A stretch of 12,246 nucleotides of DNA from Clostridia bacterium (GTDB lineage: Bacteria > Bacillota > Clostridia > Oscillospirales > Acutalibacteraceae): NCBI GenBank assembly GCA_017454565.1, contig JAFTCS010000160.1:1-12246 (forward strand), written 5' to 3'. Numbering within the stretch: the first letter of the stretch is position 1; each line of letters starts with the position of its first letter. The position numbers and the translations under genes are program-made. Of the stretch, positions 1-5,710 are shown piece after piece. A model generated the notes under the pieces. The model was not told where the DNA came from. It worked only from the letters and a program-made list of their open reading frames with translations, and made no database searches.

Positions 1-152
1 ACGCTGTATCTACCGGATATTACGGTGCTCTTACCAGTGAAGCCATGAGACAGTTTGAAGAAAACAACGGTCTCTACCCTGACGGATACGCTTCAGACAG
101 CGATCTGAGAGTTCTCTTCTCTGCGGGGATAAACAGGGCAAAACAACAGTGA
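1..152 (+). CDS. C-terminal end of a protein with a peptidoglycan-binding-like domain (partial)
   Basis: Only the last 49 codons are visible, read from base 3 to the TGA at 150-152; the start lies outside the window. The visible peptide contains GYYGALTSEAMRQFEENNGL, then PDGYASDSDLRVLF. This follows the pattern of the PG_binding_1 fold (G-x-YG-x-x-T-x-x-A-x-x-x-F-x-x-x-x-GL-x-x-DG-x-A-x-x-x-x-L), a three-helix module that commonly anchors cell-wall hydrolases, spore-cortex enzymes or secreted proteins to peptidoglycan. The domain sits at the very C-terminus. What the missing N-terminal part does, for example a lytic enzyme, cannot be seen. The next gene starts 24 nt downstream on the same strand, so the two are probably cotranscribed. 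The domain call is from motif recognition only. Confidence 0.72.
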   Translation, partial: AVSTGYYGALTSEAMRQFEENNGLYPDGYASDSDLRVLFSAGINRAKQQ

Positions 153-176
153 TGGCATCAGACAGGAGGGAATAAA

Positions 177-1139
177 TTGAAAAAGCTGCTTAGCATTATC
201 TTCTGTGCATCTTTGGTTCTTTCTCTCTGCGCCTGCTCTGAAAATAAAGAGGATGACCGTTCAGACAGGAAAGTAGAGCTCACATATTCCTCCGAGGTCT
301 CATCAAGGACAGTTGTGTCTCAGGAACCATCCGAACCTGAAAGCTCTTCCGACCCGCTTGAAAGCTTCGAGCGTATTCCAAAGCTGCCGTCACTTCCCGA
401 TCATATAGCAACTAACCCGAAAATTTATTCATCCCTGCTGCACAACATGATGAACCTGTATTATTCCGGTGTGCTGAACGGGCGCATAACCTCAGACAGC
501 GTGAGTTTCAGGTATTCTTCGGATATTCTCCCATCCCCCGATGCCGATGCCGATACCCGCCGTGAAGCCGCAAGATACTGCACTATTGGCGGCGCTCTTG
601 AATACTTCGGCTATGACTGCAAAAATTACATGAAATACTACGAGATGTATAACGGCTGTCTGCCCTACTTCTGCTATGACCAGAACGCAAACATCTATTC
701 TGCGGCAGATAATCCAAAAAATCAGGTACTCAATCTCACTGACTTTGATCAGGCTTTGTTTTTCATCTACAAAAACGCCGACAAGAACACAGTTGAGCGC
801 GATGCAAAAAGCTTTGCAGCCGGCGAGACAGACAGCGCCGTAAAGATATACTATTCCGGAATAAGAAACGGCACTATACCCTCATCCGTAAAGCTTGCAC
901 ATTCAAACGACAAGCTTCCGCCGCCTGACGCCGCTCAGGAAGAGCGTGATACTTTTGCAGATAATGCCACCATTGCCGGCGCAATAGACTATGCCGGATA
1001 TTATACCCCTCTTTATCCTATTATCACCTGTTTGGGATATAATGAGAATACCGGAGATATCACTGTTCCTGACCAGACCGCACACAACGTCAAAGCCATT
1101 TCATCACCTGAAACGAAGCTCGGAACACTTTTTTCGTAA
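177..1139 (+). CDS. Lipoprotein with a duplicated domain, function unknown
   Basis: A 320-residue protein starting at TTG 177, six bases after a strong AGGAGGG site (164-170). Residues 1-20 form a lipoprotein signal peptide: KK, a hydrophobic stretch, then the lipobox L17-C18-A19-C20. The mature protein should therefore be lipid-anchored on the outer face of the membrane through Cys20. Residues 38-62 are a Ser/Glu/Pro-rich linker. The rest contains two related copies of one module, about residues 93-173 and 222-305. Both show YYSG-x-x-NG-x-I, then LP-x-PDA, then TI-x-GA-x-x-Y-x-GY. I do not recognise a named family. The module faintly recalls the variable C-terminal parts of pilin-like proteins in Ruminococcus, but no prepilin signal is present, so that is only a guess. 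It lies 24 nt after a peptidoglycan-binding gene and is followed by a rho-independent terminator, which suggests an envelope role. Confidence 0.85.
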   Translation: MKKLLSIIFCASLVLSLCACSENKEDDRSDRKVELTYSSEVSSRTVVSQEPSEPESSSDPLESFERIPKLPSLPDHIATNPKIYSSLLHNMMNLYYSGVLNGRITSDSVSFRYSSDILPSPDADADTRREAARYCTIGGALEYFGYDCKNYMKYYEMYNGCLPYFCYDQNANIYSAADNPKNQVLNLTDFDQALFFIYKNADKNTVERDAKSFAAGETDSAVKIYYSGIRNGTIPSSVKLAHSNDKLPPPDAAQEERDTFADNATIAGAIDYAGYYTPLYPIITCLGYNENTGDITVPDQTAHNVKAISSPETKLGTLFS

Positions 1140-1162
1140 AATTTAATGTCGGAGGGTGTTGA

Positions 1163-1294
1163 GTCTCGCCTGTCGGCTCGGTCGGTGCTTCTGCTACGCA
1201 GAGGTCTCCACCGGAGACCCGCACCCCTCCAAACCTCCCACAAGGGGCAGCGCCCCTTGACCCTGCAAGCCTTTGAAAAGGCTTGAGCGAAACT
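1163..1294 (-). repeat. Structured repeat, copy A (minus orientation)
   Basis: Lies just after the lipoprotein stop. Read on the minus strand it holds a series of perfect hairpins. H0 is CAAGCCTT/AAGGCTTG (1266-1285), preceded by AGTTTCGC (1287-1294). H1 is CAAGGGGC-loop-GCCCCTTG (1241-1259). H2 is GGTCTCC-GGT-GGAGACC (1203-1219). H3 is TCTGC-GTA-GCAGA (1190-1202). A 27-nt tail (1163-1189) is identical to that of copy B. H1 to tail (1163-1259) aligns without gaps to copy B at 1394-1492 apart from two extra bases in the H3 loop of B. The region is GC-rich and has no convincing gene. It resembles the short intergenic repeat families common in Ruminococcaceae genomes, but whether it acts as RNA, as DNA or as a mobile unit is unknown. 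Confidence 0.85.
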
Positions 1295-1335
1295 TTATTG
1301 TTTTTTATCATTTTGAAAACGCTATCATAAACAAA

Positions 1336-1380
1336 CCCGAAAGCAGTTACTAAGCTGCTTTCGGGCTTATTTTTATTATT
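1336..1380. terminator. Bidirectional rho-independent terminator between convergent genes
   Basis: Perfect 11-bp stem CCCGAAAGCAG (1336-1346) and CTGCTTTCGGG (1355-1365) with an 8-nt loop. On the plus strand it is followed by CTTATTTTTATTATT, a good U-rich tract that would end the lipoprotein transcript. On the minus strand the stem is followed by TTTGTTTATG, weaker but adequate to end the gyrA transcript arriving from the right. It lies almost midway between the two stop codons (1139 and 1538). Confidence 0.88.
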
Positions 1381-1393
1381 GACAAAGACGGGT

Positions 1394-1492
1394 GCAGGGA
1401 CTGCGTCCCTGCCGGGGGATCCAAGGGGGTGCGGGTGTCCGGTGGACACCTCTGCTGAAAGCAGAAGCACCGACCGAGCCGACAGGCGAGAC
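1394..1492 (+). repeat. Structured repeat, copy B (plus orientation)
   Basis: The opposite-facing partner of copy A, between the shared terminator and the gyrA stop. H1 is GCAGGGAC-TGC-GTCCCTGC (1394-1412). H2 is GGTGTCC-GGT-GGACACC (1434-1450). H3 is TCTGC-TGAAA-GCAGA (1451-1465). The 27-nt tail at 1466-1492 is identical to that of copy A. Relative to A, three base pairs of H1 and one of H2 differ on both sides at once, so all stems remain perfect, while the H1 loop and the linker (about 1413-1427) have drifted. Copy B lacks the H0 hairpin seen in copy A. Transcripts of gyrA would carry the complement of this element in their 3' untranslated region. Confidence 0.85.
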
Positions 1493-1537
1493 CCACGCAG
1501 CCCCTTGGTGGGGTTCGTGGCAAAGCCCTGACATTTA

Positions 1538-4057
1538 TCAGATGTCGTCATTGTCGTCTTCTGAGGGTCTTATAGTGCCCTGCTCTTTCTGATCATCAGG
1601 ATCATCGTCATTATCAGAGCTGTCCTCGTGTGGCGCTCTTGAAATGGTGGCAACCTTGCTGCCGTCATCCATTTTCATAACGATAACACCCTTGCTCGGT
1701 CTTGAGCAAATGCGTATGGATGAAGCTTCTATCCTGATTATTACTCCGCTGTCTGAAATGAGAATAATATCGTCATCCAGATCAACTGCCTTTATAGCGG
1801 CTACCTTTCCGAATTTATCGGTGTGGTAGTTCACAAGTCCTGTTCCTCCGCGGGACTGTATGCGGTAATCAGACTGCGGTGAAAGTCTGCCGTAGCCCTT
1901 CTCCGAAACCGTGAGAATATAAGCGGCCTCTCTCAGTATAGACATACCAACTACACTGTCGCCCTCGCGAAGTGTTATAGCCTTTACTCCGCGGGCAGTC
2001 CTGCCCATATCACGGACTTCGTTTTCGTTGAAGCGTATTGCCATGCCGTTGCGTGTTGCCACTAACAGCTCTGCATTACCGTCTGTCAGACGAACCCATA
2101 CAAGCTCGTCGTCATCGTCTATGGTTATGGCGATAAGTCCGCCCTTGCGGGTAGTCTTGAATTCTTCTGTGGCCGTCCTCTTGATGATTCCCTTCTTGGT
2201 TATCATTACCAGATACATGCCGTCATCGCCCTCTTCGGGCATGCGTATCATCGAAGTGACCTTTTCATCAGGTGCAAGCGGCAGCAGGTTGTTTATATTC
2301 ATGCCCTTGGATGTTCTTGAACCTTCGGGGATCATATAGCACTTCATGCGGTAAACTCTGCCGAGATTTGAGAAGAACAGCACATAATCGTGTGTACCTG
2401 CGACAAACATATCGGTCGCCACGTCCTCTTCACGGCGGTTCATGCCTGAAATACCTCTTCCGCCGCGTCTCTGGGTACGGTAGGTGTCCACCTTCTGGCG
2501 CTTGACATAACCAAAATTGGTCATAGTTATCACGCAGTCCTCGTAAGGGATGAGATCCTCAATATCCACCTCTCCGCTGACGGATTCTATCTGAGTGCGT
2601 CTTTCATCTCCGAACTTCGCGCGGATAGCATTAAGCTCGGTCTTGATAATTCCAAGGAGCCTTTCGCCGTTGCTGAGGATATCCTTGTAATCAGCGATCT
2701 TCTCTACAAGAGCAGCAAGCTCCTCTTCGATCTTCTCACGCTCCAGACCTGAAAGCTGTCCGAGACGCATGGCAACTATTGCCTGAGTCTGGGCGTCGTC
2801 AAGCCCGAATCTTTCGGAAAGTCTCATTCTTGCAGTGGGCTGGTCCTTTGAAGCGCGGATTATGCGTATTACCTCGTCTATGAAATCAATGGCAATTTTC
2901 AGACCCTCCAGGATGTGCGCCCTTTCCTCAGCCTTTCTGAGATCGTATATGGTTCTTCTGGTAATGACGTCAACCTGGAAATCTATGTAGTTCTGCAGGA
3001 TATCCTTCAGGGTAAGTATCTTCGGCACACCGTTCACGATAGCCAGAAGAATAATGCCGTAGGTTATCTGCATCTGAGAGTTTCTGTAAAGACTGTTCAG
3101 CACCACATTCGGAGAAGCCTCTCTCTTGAGTGTGATCTCAATGTGCATGCCGTTCCTGTCGGAGTGGTCGTCTATGTTTGATATACCCTCTATCCTCTTG
3201 TCCTTTACCATGTCGGCAATGCTCTCTACAAGCCTTGCCTTGTTCACCTGATAGGGCAGCTCGGTAACGATTATCTTGTATCGTCCGTTCTTGTCCTCAA
3301 CTATCTCGGCTCTGGCGCGGACAGTGATCTTTGCCCTGCCGGTAGCGTATGCAGCCTTGATGCCGCTCTGACCCATTATAATGCCCGCTGTAGGGAAGTC
3401 AGGCCCCTTTATGAACTGCATTATACCGTCAAGAGTTGCATCAGGATTGTCGATAACGTAGTTTACGGCGTCGATGACTTCTCTGAGGTTATGCGGCGGG
3501 ATATTTGTAGCCATGCCTACGGCTATACCTGTAGAACCGTTCACCAGCAGGTTCGGGAACCTTGAAGGCAGCACCGAGGGTTCCTTGCGGCTGTCGTCAT
3601 AGTTCGGCACGAAATCTACCGTTTCCTTGTCGATATCCGTAAGCATCTCAACGCTTATCTTGCTCATTTTTGACTCTGTATATCTGTAAGCGGCAGGCGG
3701 GTCTCCGTCTACTGAGCCGAAATTTCCGTGACCGTCTACAAGAGTGTAGCGCATTGAGAAATCCTGCGCAAGTCTTACAAGAGCTTCATATACCGAGCTG
3801 TCTCCGTGAGGATGGTACCGGCCCAGCACGTTACCGACTGTGGTAGCGCACTTTTTATAGGGCTTGTCCGGCGTCAGATTATCCTCATACTGAGAATACA
3901 ATATTCTTCTGTGAACAGGCTTCAATCCGTCTCTTACATCCGGCAGCGCTCTCGATACGATAACCGACATCGAATAGTCAAGGAAGGATTTTTTCATTTC
4001 TCCCTCTATATCTACGTCTATGATCTTTGACTCTCTCTCATTCTGTTCAGTATCCAA
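1538..4057 (-). CDS. gyrA: DNA gyrase subunit A
   Basis: The 839-residue breakage-reunion subunit of DNA gyrase, which with GyrB introduces negative supercoils using ATP. The likely start is TTG at 4057-4055, nine bases after an AGAGGT site; upstream in-frame codons exist but have no ribosome site and would overlap the preceding gene. The N-terminal domain has RALPDVRDGLKPVHRRILY (residues 36-54). The quinolone-region motif HPHGDSSVYE (82-91) carries Ser87 and Glu91 at the positions equivalent to E. coli Ser83 and Asp87, so a sensitive-type pattern. The active-site tyrosine is Tyr126 in AAYRYTE. The C-terminal DNA-wrapping domain begins with the GyrA box QRRGGRG (529-535), and the protein ends in an acidic Asp/Glu-rich tail typical of Firmicutes. 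Gln56 in ILYSQYED replaces the Met usually seen. It is separated from gyrB by three genes and probably has its own promoter in the 73-nt gap upstream. Confidence 0.98.
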   Translation of the reverse strand: MDTEQNERESKIIDVDIEGEMKKSFLDYSMSVIVSRALPDVRDGLKPVHRRILYSQYEDNLTPDKPYKKCATTVGNVLGRYHPHGDSSVYEALVRLAQDFSMRYTLVDGHGNFGSVDGDPPAAYRYTESKMSKISVEMLTDIDKETVDFVPNYDDSRKEPSVLPSRFPNLLVNGSTGIAVGMATNIPPHNLREVIDAVNYVIDNPDATLDGIMQFIKGPDFPTAGIIMGQSGIKAAYATGRAKITVRARAEIVEDKNGRYKIIVTELPYQVNKARLVESIADMVKDKRIEGISNIDDHSDRNGMHIEITLKREASPNVVLNSLYRNSQMQITYGIILLAIVNGVPKILTLKDILQNYIDFQVDVITRRTIYDLRKAEERAHILEGLKIAIDFIDEVIRIIRASKDQPTARMRLSERFGLDDAQTQAIVAMRLGQLSGLEREKIEEELAALVEKIADYKDILSNGERLLGIIKTELNAIRAKFGDERRTQIESVSGEVDIEDLIPYEDCVITMTNFGYVKRQKVDTYRTQRRGGRGISGMNRREEDVATDMFVAGTHDYVLFFSNLGRVYRMKCYMIPEGSRTSKGMNINNLLPLAPDEKVTSMIRMPEEGDDGMYLVMITKKGIIKRTATEEFKTTRKGGLIAITIDDDDELVWVRLTDGNAELLVATRNGMAIRFNENEVRDMGRTARGVKAITLREGDSVVGMSILREAAYILTVSEKGYGRLSPQSDYRIQSRGGTGLVNYHTDKFGKVAAIKAVDLDDDIILISDSGVIIRIEASSIRICSRPSKGVIVMKMDDGSKVATISRAPHEDSSDNDDDPDDQKEQGTIRPSEDDNDDI

Positions 4058-4088
4058 AGCAAATGCACCTCTTTCCTTAATGTGGGCT

Positions 4089-4117
4089 GTTATACTAATT
4101 ATTAAATAAAATGTATA
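4089..4117 (-). promoter_or_regulatory. Candidate gyrA promoter
   Basis: On the minus strand, TATACA (4117-4112) and TATAAC (4094-4089) are separated by 17 bp in a very AT-rich spacer. They match the sigma-70/sigma-A boxes at 4 of 6 and 5 of 6 positions. Transcription would begin near 4082, leaving a leader of about 25 nt that contains the AGAGGT ribosome site before the TTG at 4057. Since AT-rich DNA yields such matches by chance, and gyrA could also be read from the upstream genes, the call is tentative. Confidence 0.4.
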
Positions 4118-4130
4118 GTAAACGACATTA

Positions 4131-4556
4131 TTATTTATACTTTGAAAAATCATCAGCTGATTGTGAGGGCTTTCCGGTCGCCACCACACACCTTCGGATA
4201 TCACTCTGAGTAAGAATATTTTTGTCGTCTACTATAGAAATATATTTTGATGTCTTGTATATGCGTTCAGCCTTTTTTGCAGTCCTTGACGGCAGTATAA
4301 AAAGATAGTATACACATAAATACACGCTTATACCAAGCAGCAGAGCCGGCATTATGATCTCACTGAGAATAAAACGCTGTGAAACTGCATACCATACAGA
4401 ACCCACGGCCACTGCAAAGAAAACTGACGCCTTCCACTCCCTGCCCTTTGATGCGCCGTGACGAAGCTCGGTCAGCCTGTAAGCGTATTTATAGTCATCA
4501 ATAGTCAGATCTTGCTCAAACTCGGCTATCAGGCCATTGTAAATACTTTCAGACAT
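4131..4556 (-). CDS. Small two-helix membrane protein, possibly a short YcxB-like relative
   Basis: About 141 residues. The preceding thioesterase gene ends in GAGGAATGA, and the GAGGA there serves as ribosome site for the ATG at 4556-4554, six bases on. An ATG at 4562 overlaps that stop codon as ATGA but leaves no spacing from the GAGGA site, so I prefer 4556. The protein has a polar N-terminus with YKYAYRL (residues 23-29), two predicted membrane helices (about 43-62 and 66-88), then a basic stretch (SRTAKKAERIYK) and a short polar end. This layout resembles the first half of the larger YcxB-like protein encoded two genes upstream, but the C-terminal domain of that family is missing. It could be a truncated paralogue or an unrelated small membrane protein. 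Function unknown. Confidence 0.8.
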   Translation of the reverse strand: MSESIYNGLIAEFEQDLTIDDYKYAYRLTELRHGASKGREWKASVFFAVAVGSVWYAVSQRFILSEIIMPALLLGISVYLCVYYLFILPSRTAKKAERIYKTSKYISIVDDKNILTQSDIRRCVVATGKPSQSADDFSKYK

Positions 4557-4558
4557 GA

Positions 4559-4975
4559 TCATTCCTCAACGACCGATTCCCTGAGCTTTTCATAAAGTCC
4601 GGGCATGACCTTTTTAAGGCTGATCGGGCGGAAAGTTTCTGAGCTGACAAACGCATGGGTAGACGAACCCTCCGCCATCAAAGAGCCGTTGAGCATAACA
4701 CGATAACGGAAAGTCACTCTGGAAAACGTGAGCTTTACGGTCTCGGTGATGATAGTCACCTCGTCCTCATAATGGACAGGCATATAGTATTTGCAGCTAA
4801 GCTCCGAAAGCGGCATCATAACGCCGGCTTTTTCAAGCTGAGTGTAGGTCATGCCTGCTGTTTTTATGTATTCTGTCCTTGAAACCTCGAACCATACGGG
4901 ATATACCGCATGATGTATCACACCCATCTGGTCGGTCTCGGCGTATCTTGCAACGATGCGGGTCTCACATCTCAT
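4559..4975 (-). CDS. Hotdog-fold acyl-CoA thioesterase (YbgC/FadM type)
   Basis: A 138-residue cytoplasmic enzyme of the 4HBT/YbgC hotdog superfamily, which hydrolyses acyl-CoA thioesters to free acid and CoA. The start is ATG at 4975, after AGGAAGAG, five bases beyond the TGA that ends the preceding gene; a longer in-frame reading from 5011 would overlap that gene and is less likely. The signature is clear: RYAETDQMGVIHHAVYPVWF (residues 10-29), with the family's catalytic Asp at position 15 and the helix motif YPVWFEVSRTEYI. The body continues with a typical beta-sheet pattern (VHYEDEVTIIT; VTFRYRVML; EGSSTHAFVS). Length is normal for the family. Substrate cannot be told from sequence; short- or medium-chain or aromatic acyl-CoA are all possible. 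It is sandwiched between two small membrane-protein genes. Confidence 0.92.
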   Translation of the reverse strand: MRCETRIVARYAETDQMGVIHHAVYPVWFEVSRTEYIKTAGMTYTQLEKAGVMMPLSELSCKYYMPVHYEDEVTIITETVKLTFSRVTFRYRVMLNGSLMAEGSSTHAFVSSETFRPISLKKVMPGLYEKLRESVVEE

Positions 4976-4979
4976 ATTA

Positions 4980-5633
4980 TCACTCTTCCTTTGGTCTTGT
5001 ACCGGAGACAAGTATAGCCTTTACCTCGTTGTAGACCTCCGGTTCAATAACTCTCTCAGGAATAGCAAAATTCCTGTCCTTCTGGCTTATCATAAAGATA
5101 TTGTCGAACTCCGACAGATAGCAGTTGCCGTCAAGCTCAATGCTCCAGGCGCCGCTGCCGCTGCCTATATCTATATGGTCGGGATAGATCTCCGCTTCTA
5201 TCTTCTTACCGTTGGCGGCTATTTTTGCCATACTCCTTATATGGAAATGGGGCACAAGCCAGACCACGGCTATCATAACGGCGCAGAAAATAACGAAAAT
5301 CAGGTTATATGTTTTAAACTGCCCCTCTGTGTAAAAGTAGGCAATTATAAAGCACACGGCAGCCAGCACGAACACAGCGGTAGAGAATACCGCCCTTGAA
5401 CCCTTTGTCTTGTATATGTCGCTGTTGTACAGACACCTGTACATTTCTTTTTCAGTCATCACATAGGAGAGCTTTATACCGGTTTCAGGTATCTCATATT
5501 CCTCGGCGTCATCATCTGCCACAAGCTCGCTCTCTGTGCCGTCCCATTCCGGATTGTCCTCGTTTATCTCTGTCTCAGCTTCTTCATCAGGTTTGTGAAT
5601 ATCGCTGTTTAAACTGTCATCTATTTCTTTCAT
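4980..5633 (-). CDS. YcxB-like membrane protein with an acidic N-terminus
   Basis: A 217-residue protein with a clear AAGGAG site five bases before ATG 5633. Residues 1-50 are strongly acidic (rich in Asp and Glu) and probably cytoplasmic. They are followed by a short segment (SYVMTEKEMYRCLYNSDIY), two membrane helices (about 81-101 and 109-130), and a soluble C-terminal domain of about 80 residues. That domain contains IEAEIYPDHIDI, then a segment ending FAIPERVIEPEVYNEVKAIL. Helix pair followed by a small beta domain with an IP-x-R motif is the layout of the YcxB-like family (PF14317), whose function is unknown. The extended acidic N-terminus is not usual for that family as I know it. It follows gyrB by 77 nt and precedes the thioesterase by 4 nt, so the genes probably share a transcript. 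Confidence 0.85.
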   Translation of the reverse strand: MKEIDDSLNSDIHKPDEEAETEINEDNPEWDGTESELVADDDAEEYEIPETGIKLSYVMTEKEMYRCLYNSDIYKTKGSRAVFSTAVFVLAAVCFIIAYFYTEGQFKTYNLIFVIFCAVMIAVVWLVPHFHIRSMAKIAANGKKIEAEIYPDHIDIGSGSGAWSIELDGNCYLSEFDNIFMISQKDRNFAIPERVIEPEVYNEVKAILVSGTRPKEE

Positions 5634-5710
5634 ATTATCTCCTTTGCCAGTATTAGATCATCTTTTGCGTGAAGGATACAATTTTTAGAGGTTCCCTTTT
5701 CTATAAAGAA

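Noticed and set aside
82..91. Possible quinolone-resistance substitutions in GyrA (residue numbers)
   Set aside because: Ser87 and Glu91, equivalent to E. coli Ser83 and Asp87, are the usual residues of sensitive Firmicutes, so no resistance change is seen there.
1163..1492. The two opposed repeat copies as terminal inverted repeats of an insertion sequence or miniature transposon
   Set aside because: The interior is only 134 bp, contains a bona fide terminator for the flanking genes, and no target-site duplication is visible at the outer edges; a pair of independent repeat copies fits better.
1090..1551. A 153-codon minus-strand open frame and a 66-codon plus-strand frame at 1392-1592, both containing the peptide EAPTEPTGET
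   Set aside because: The shared peptide comes from translating the two copies of the structured repeat. The frames overlap the terminator and the ends of the lipoprotein and gyrA genes, and lack good ribosome sites, so they are most likely spurious.
4058..4204. A longer gyrA reading frame starting at 4204
   Set aside because: The extra 49 residues have no gyrase similarity, overlap the preceding gene, and lack a ribosome site; the TTG at 4057 has a good one.
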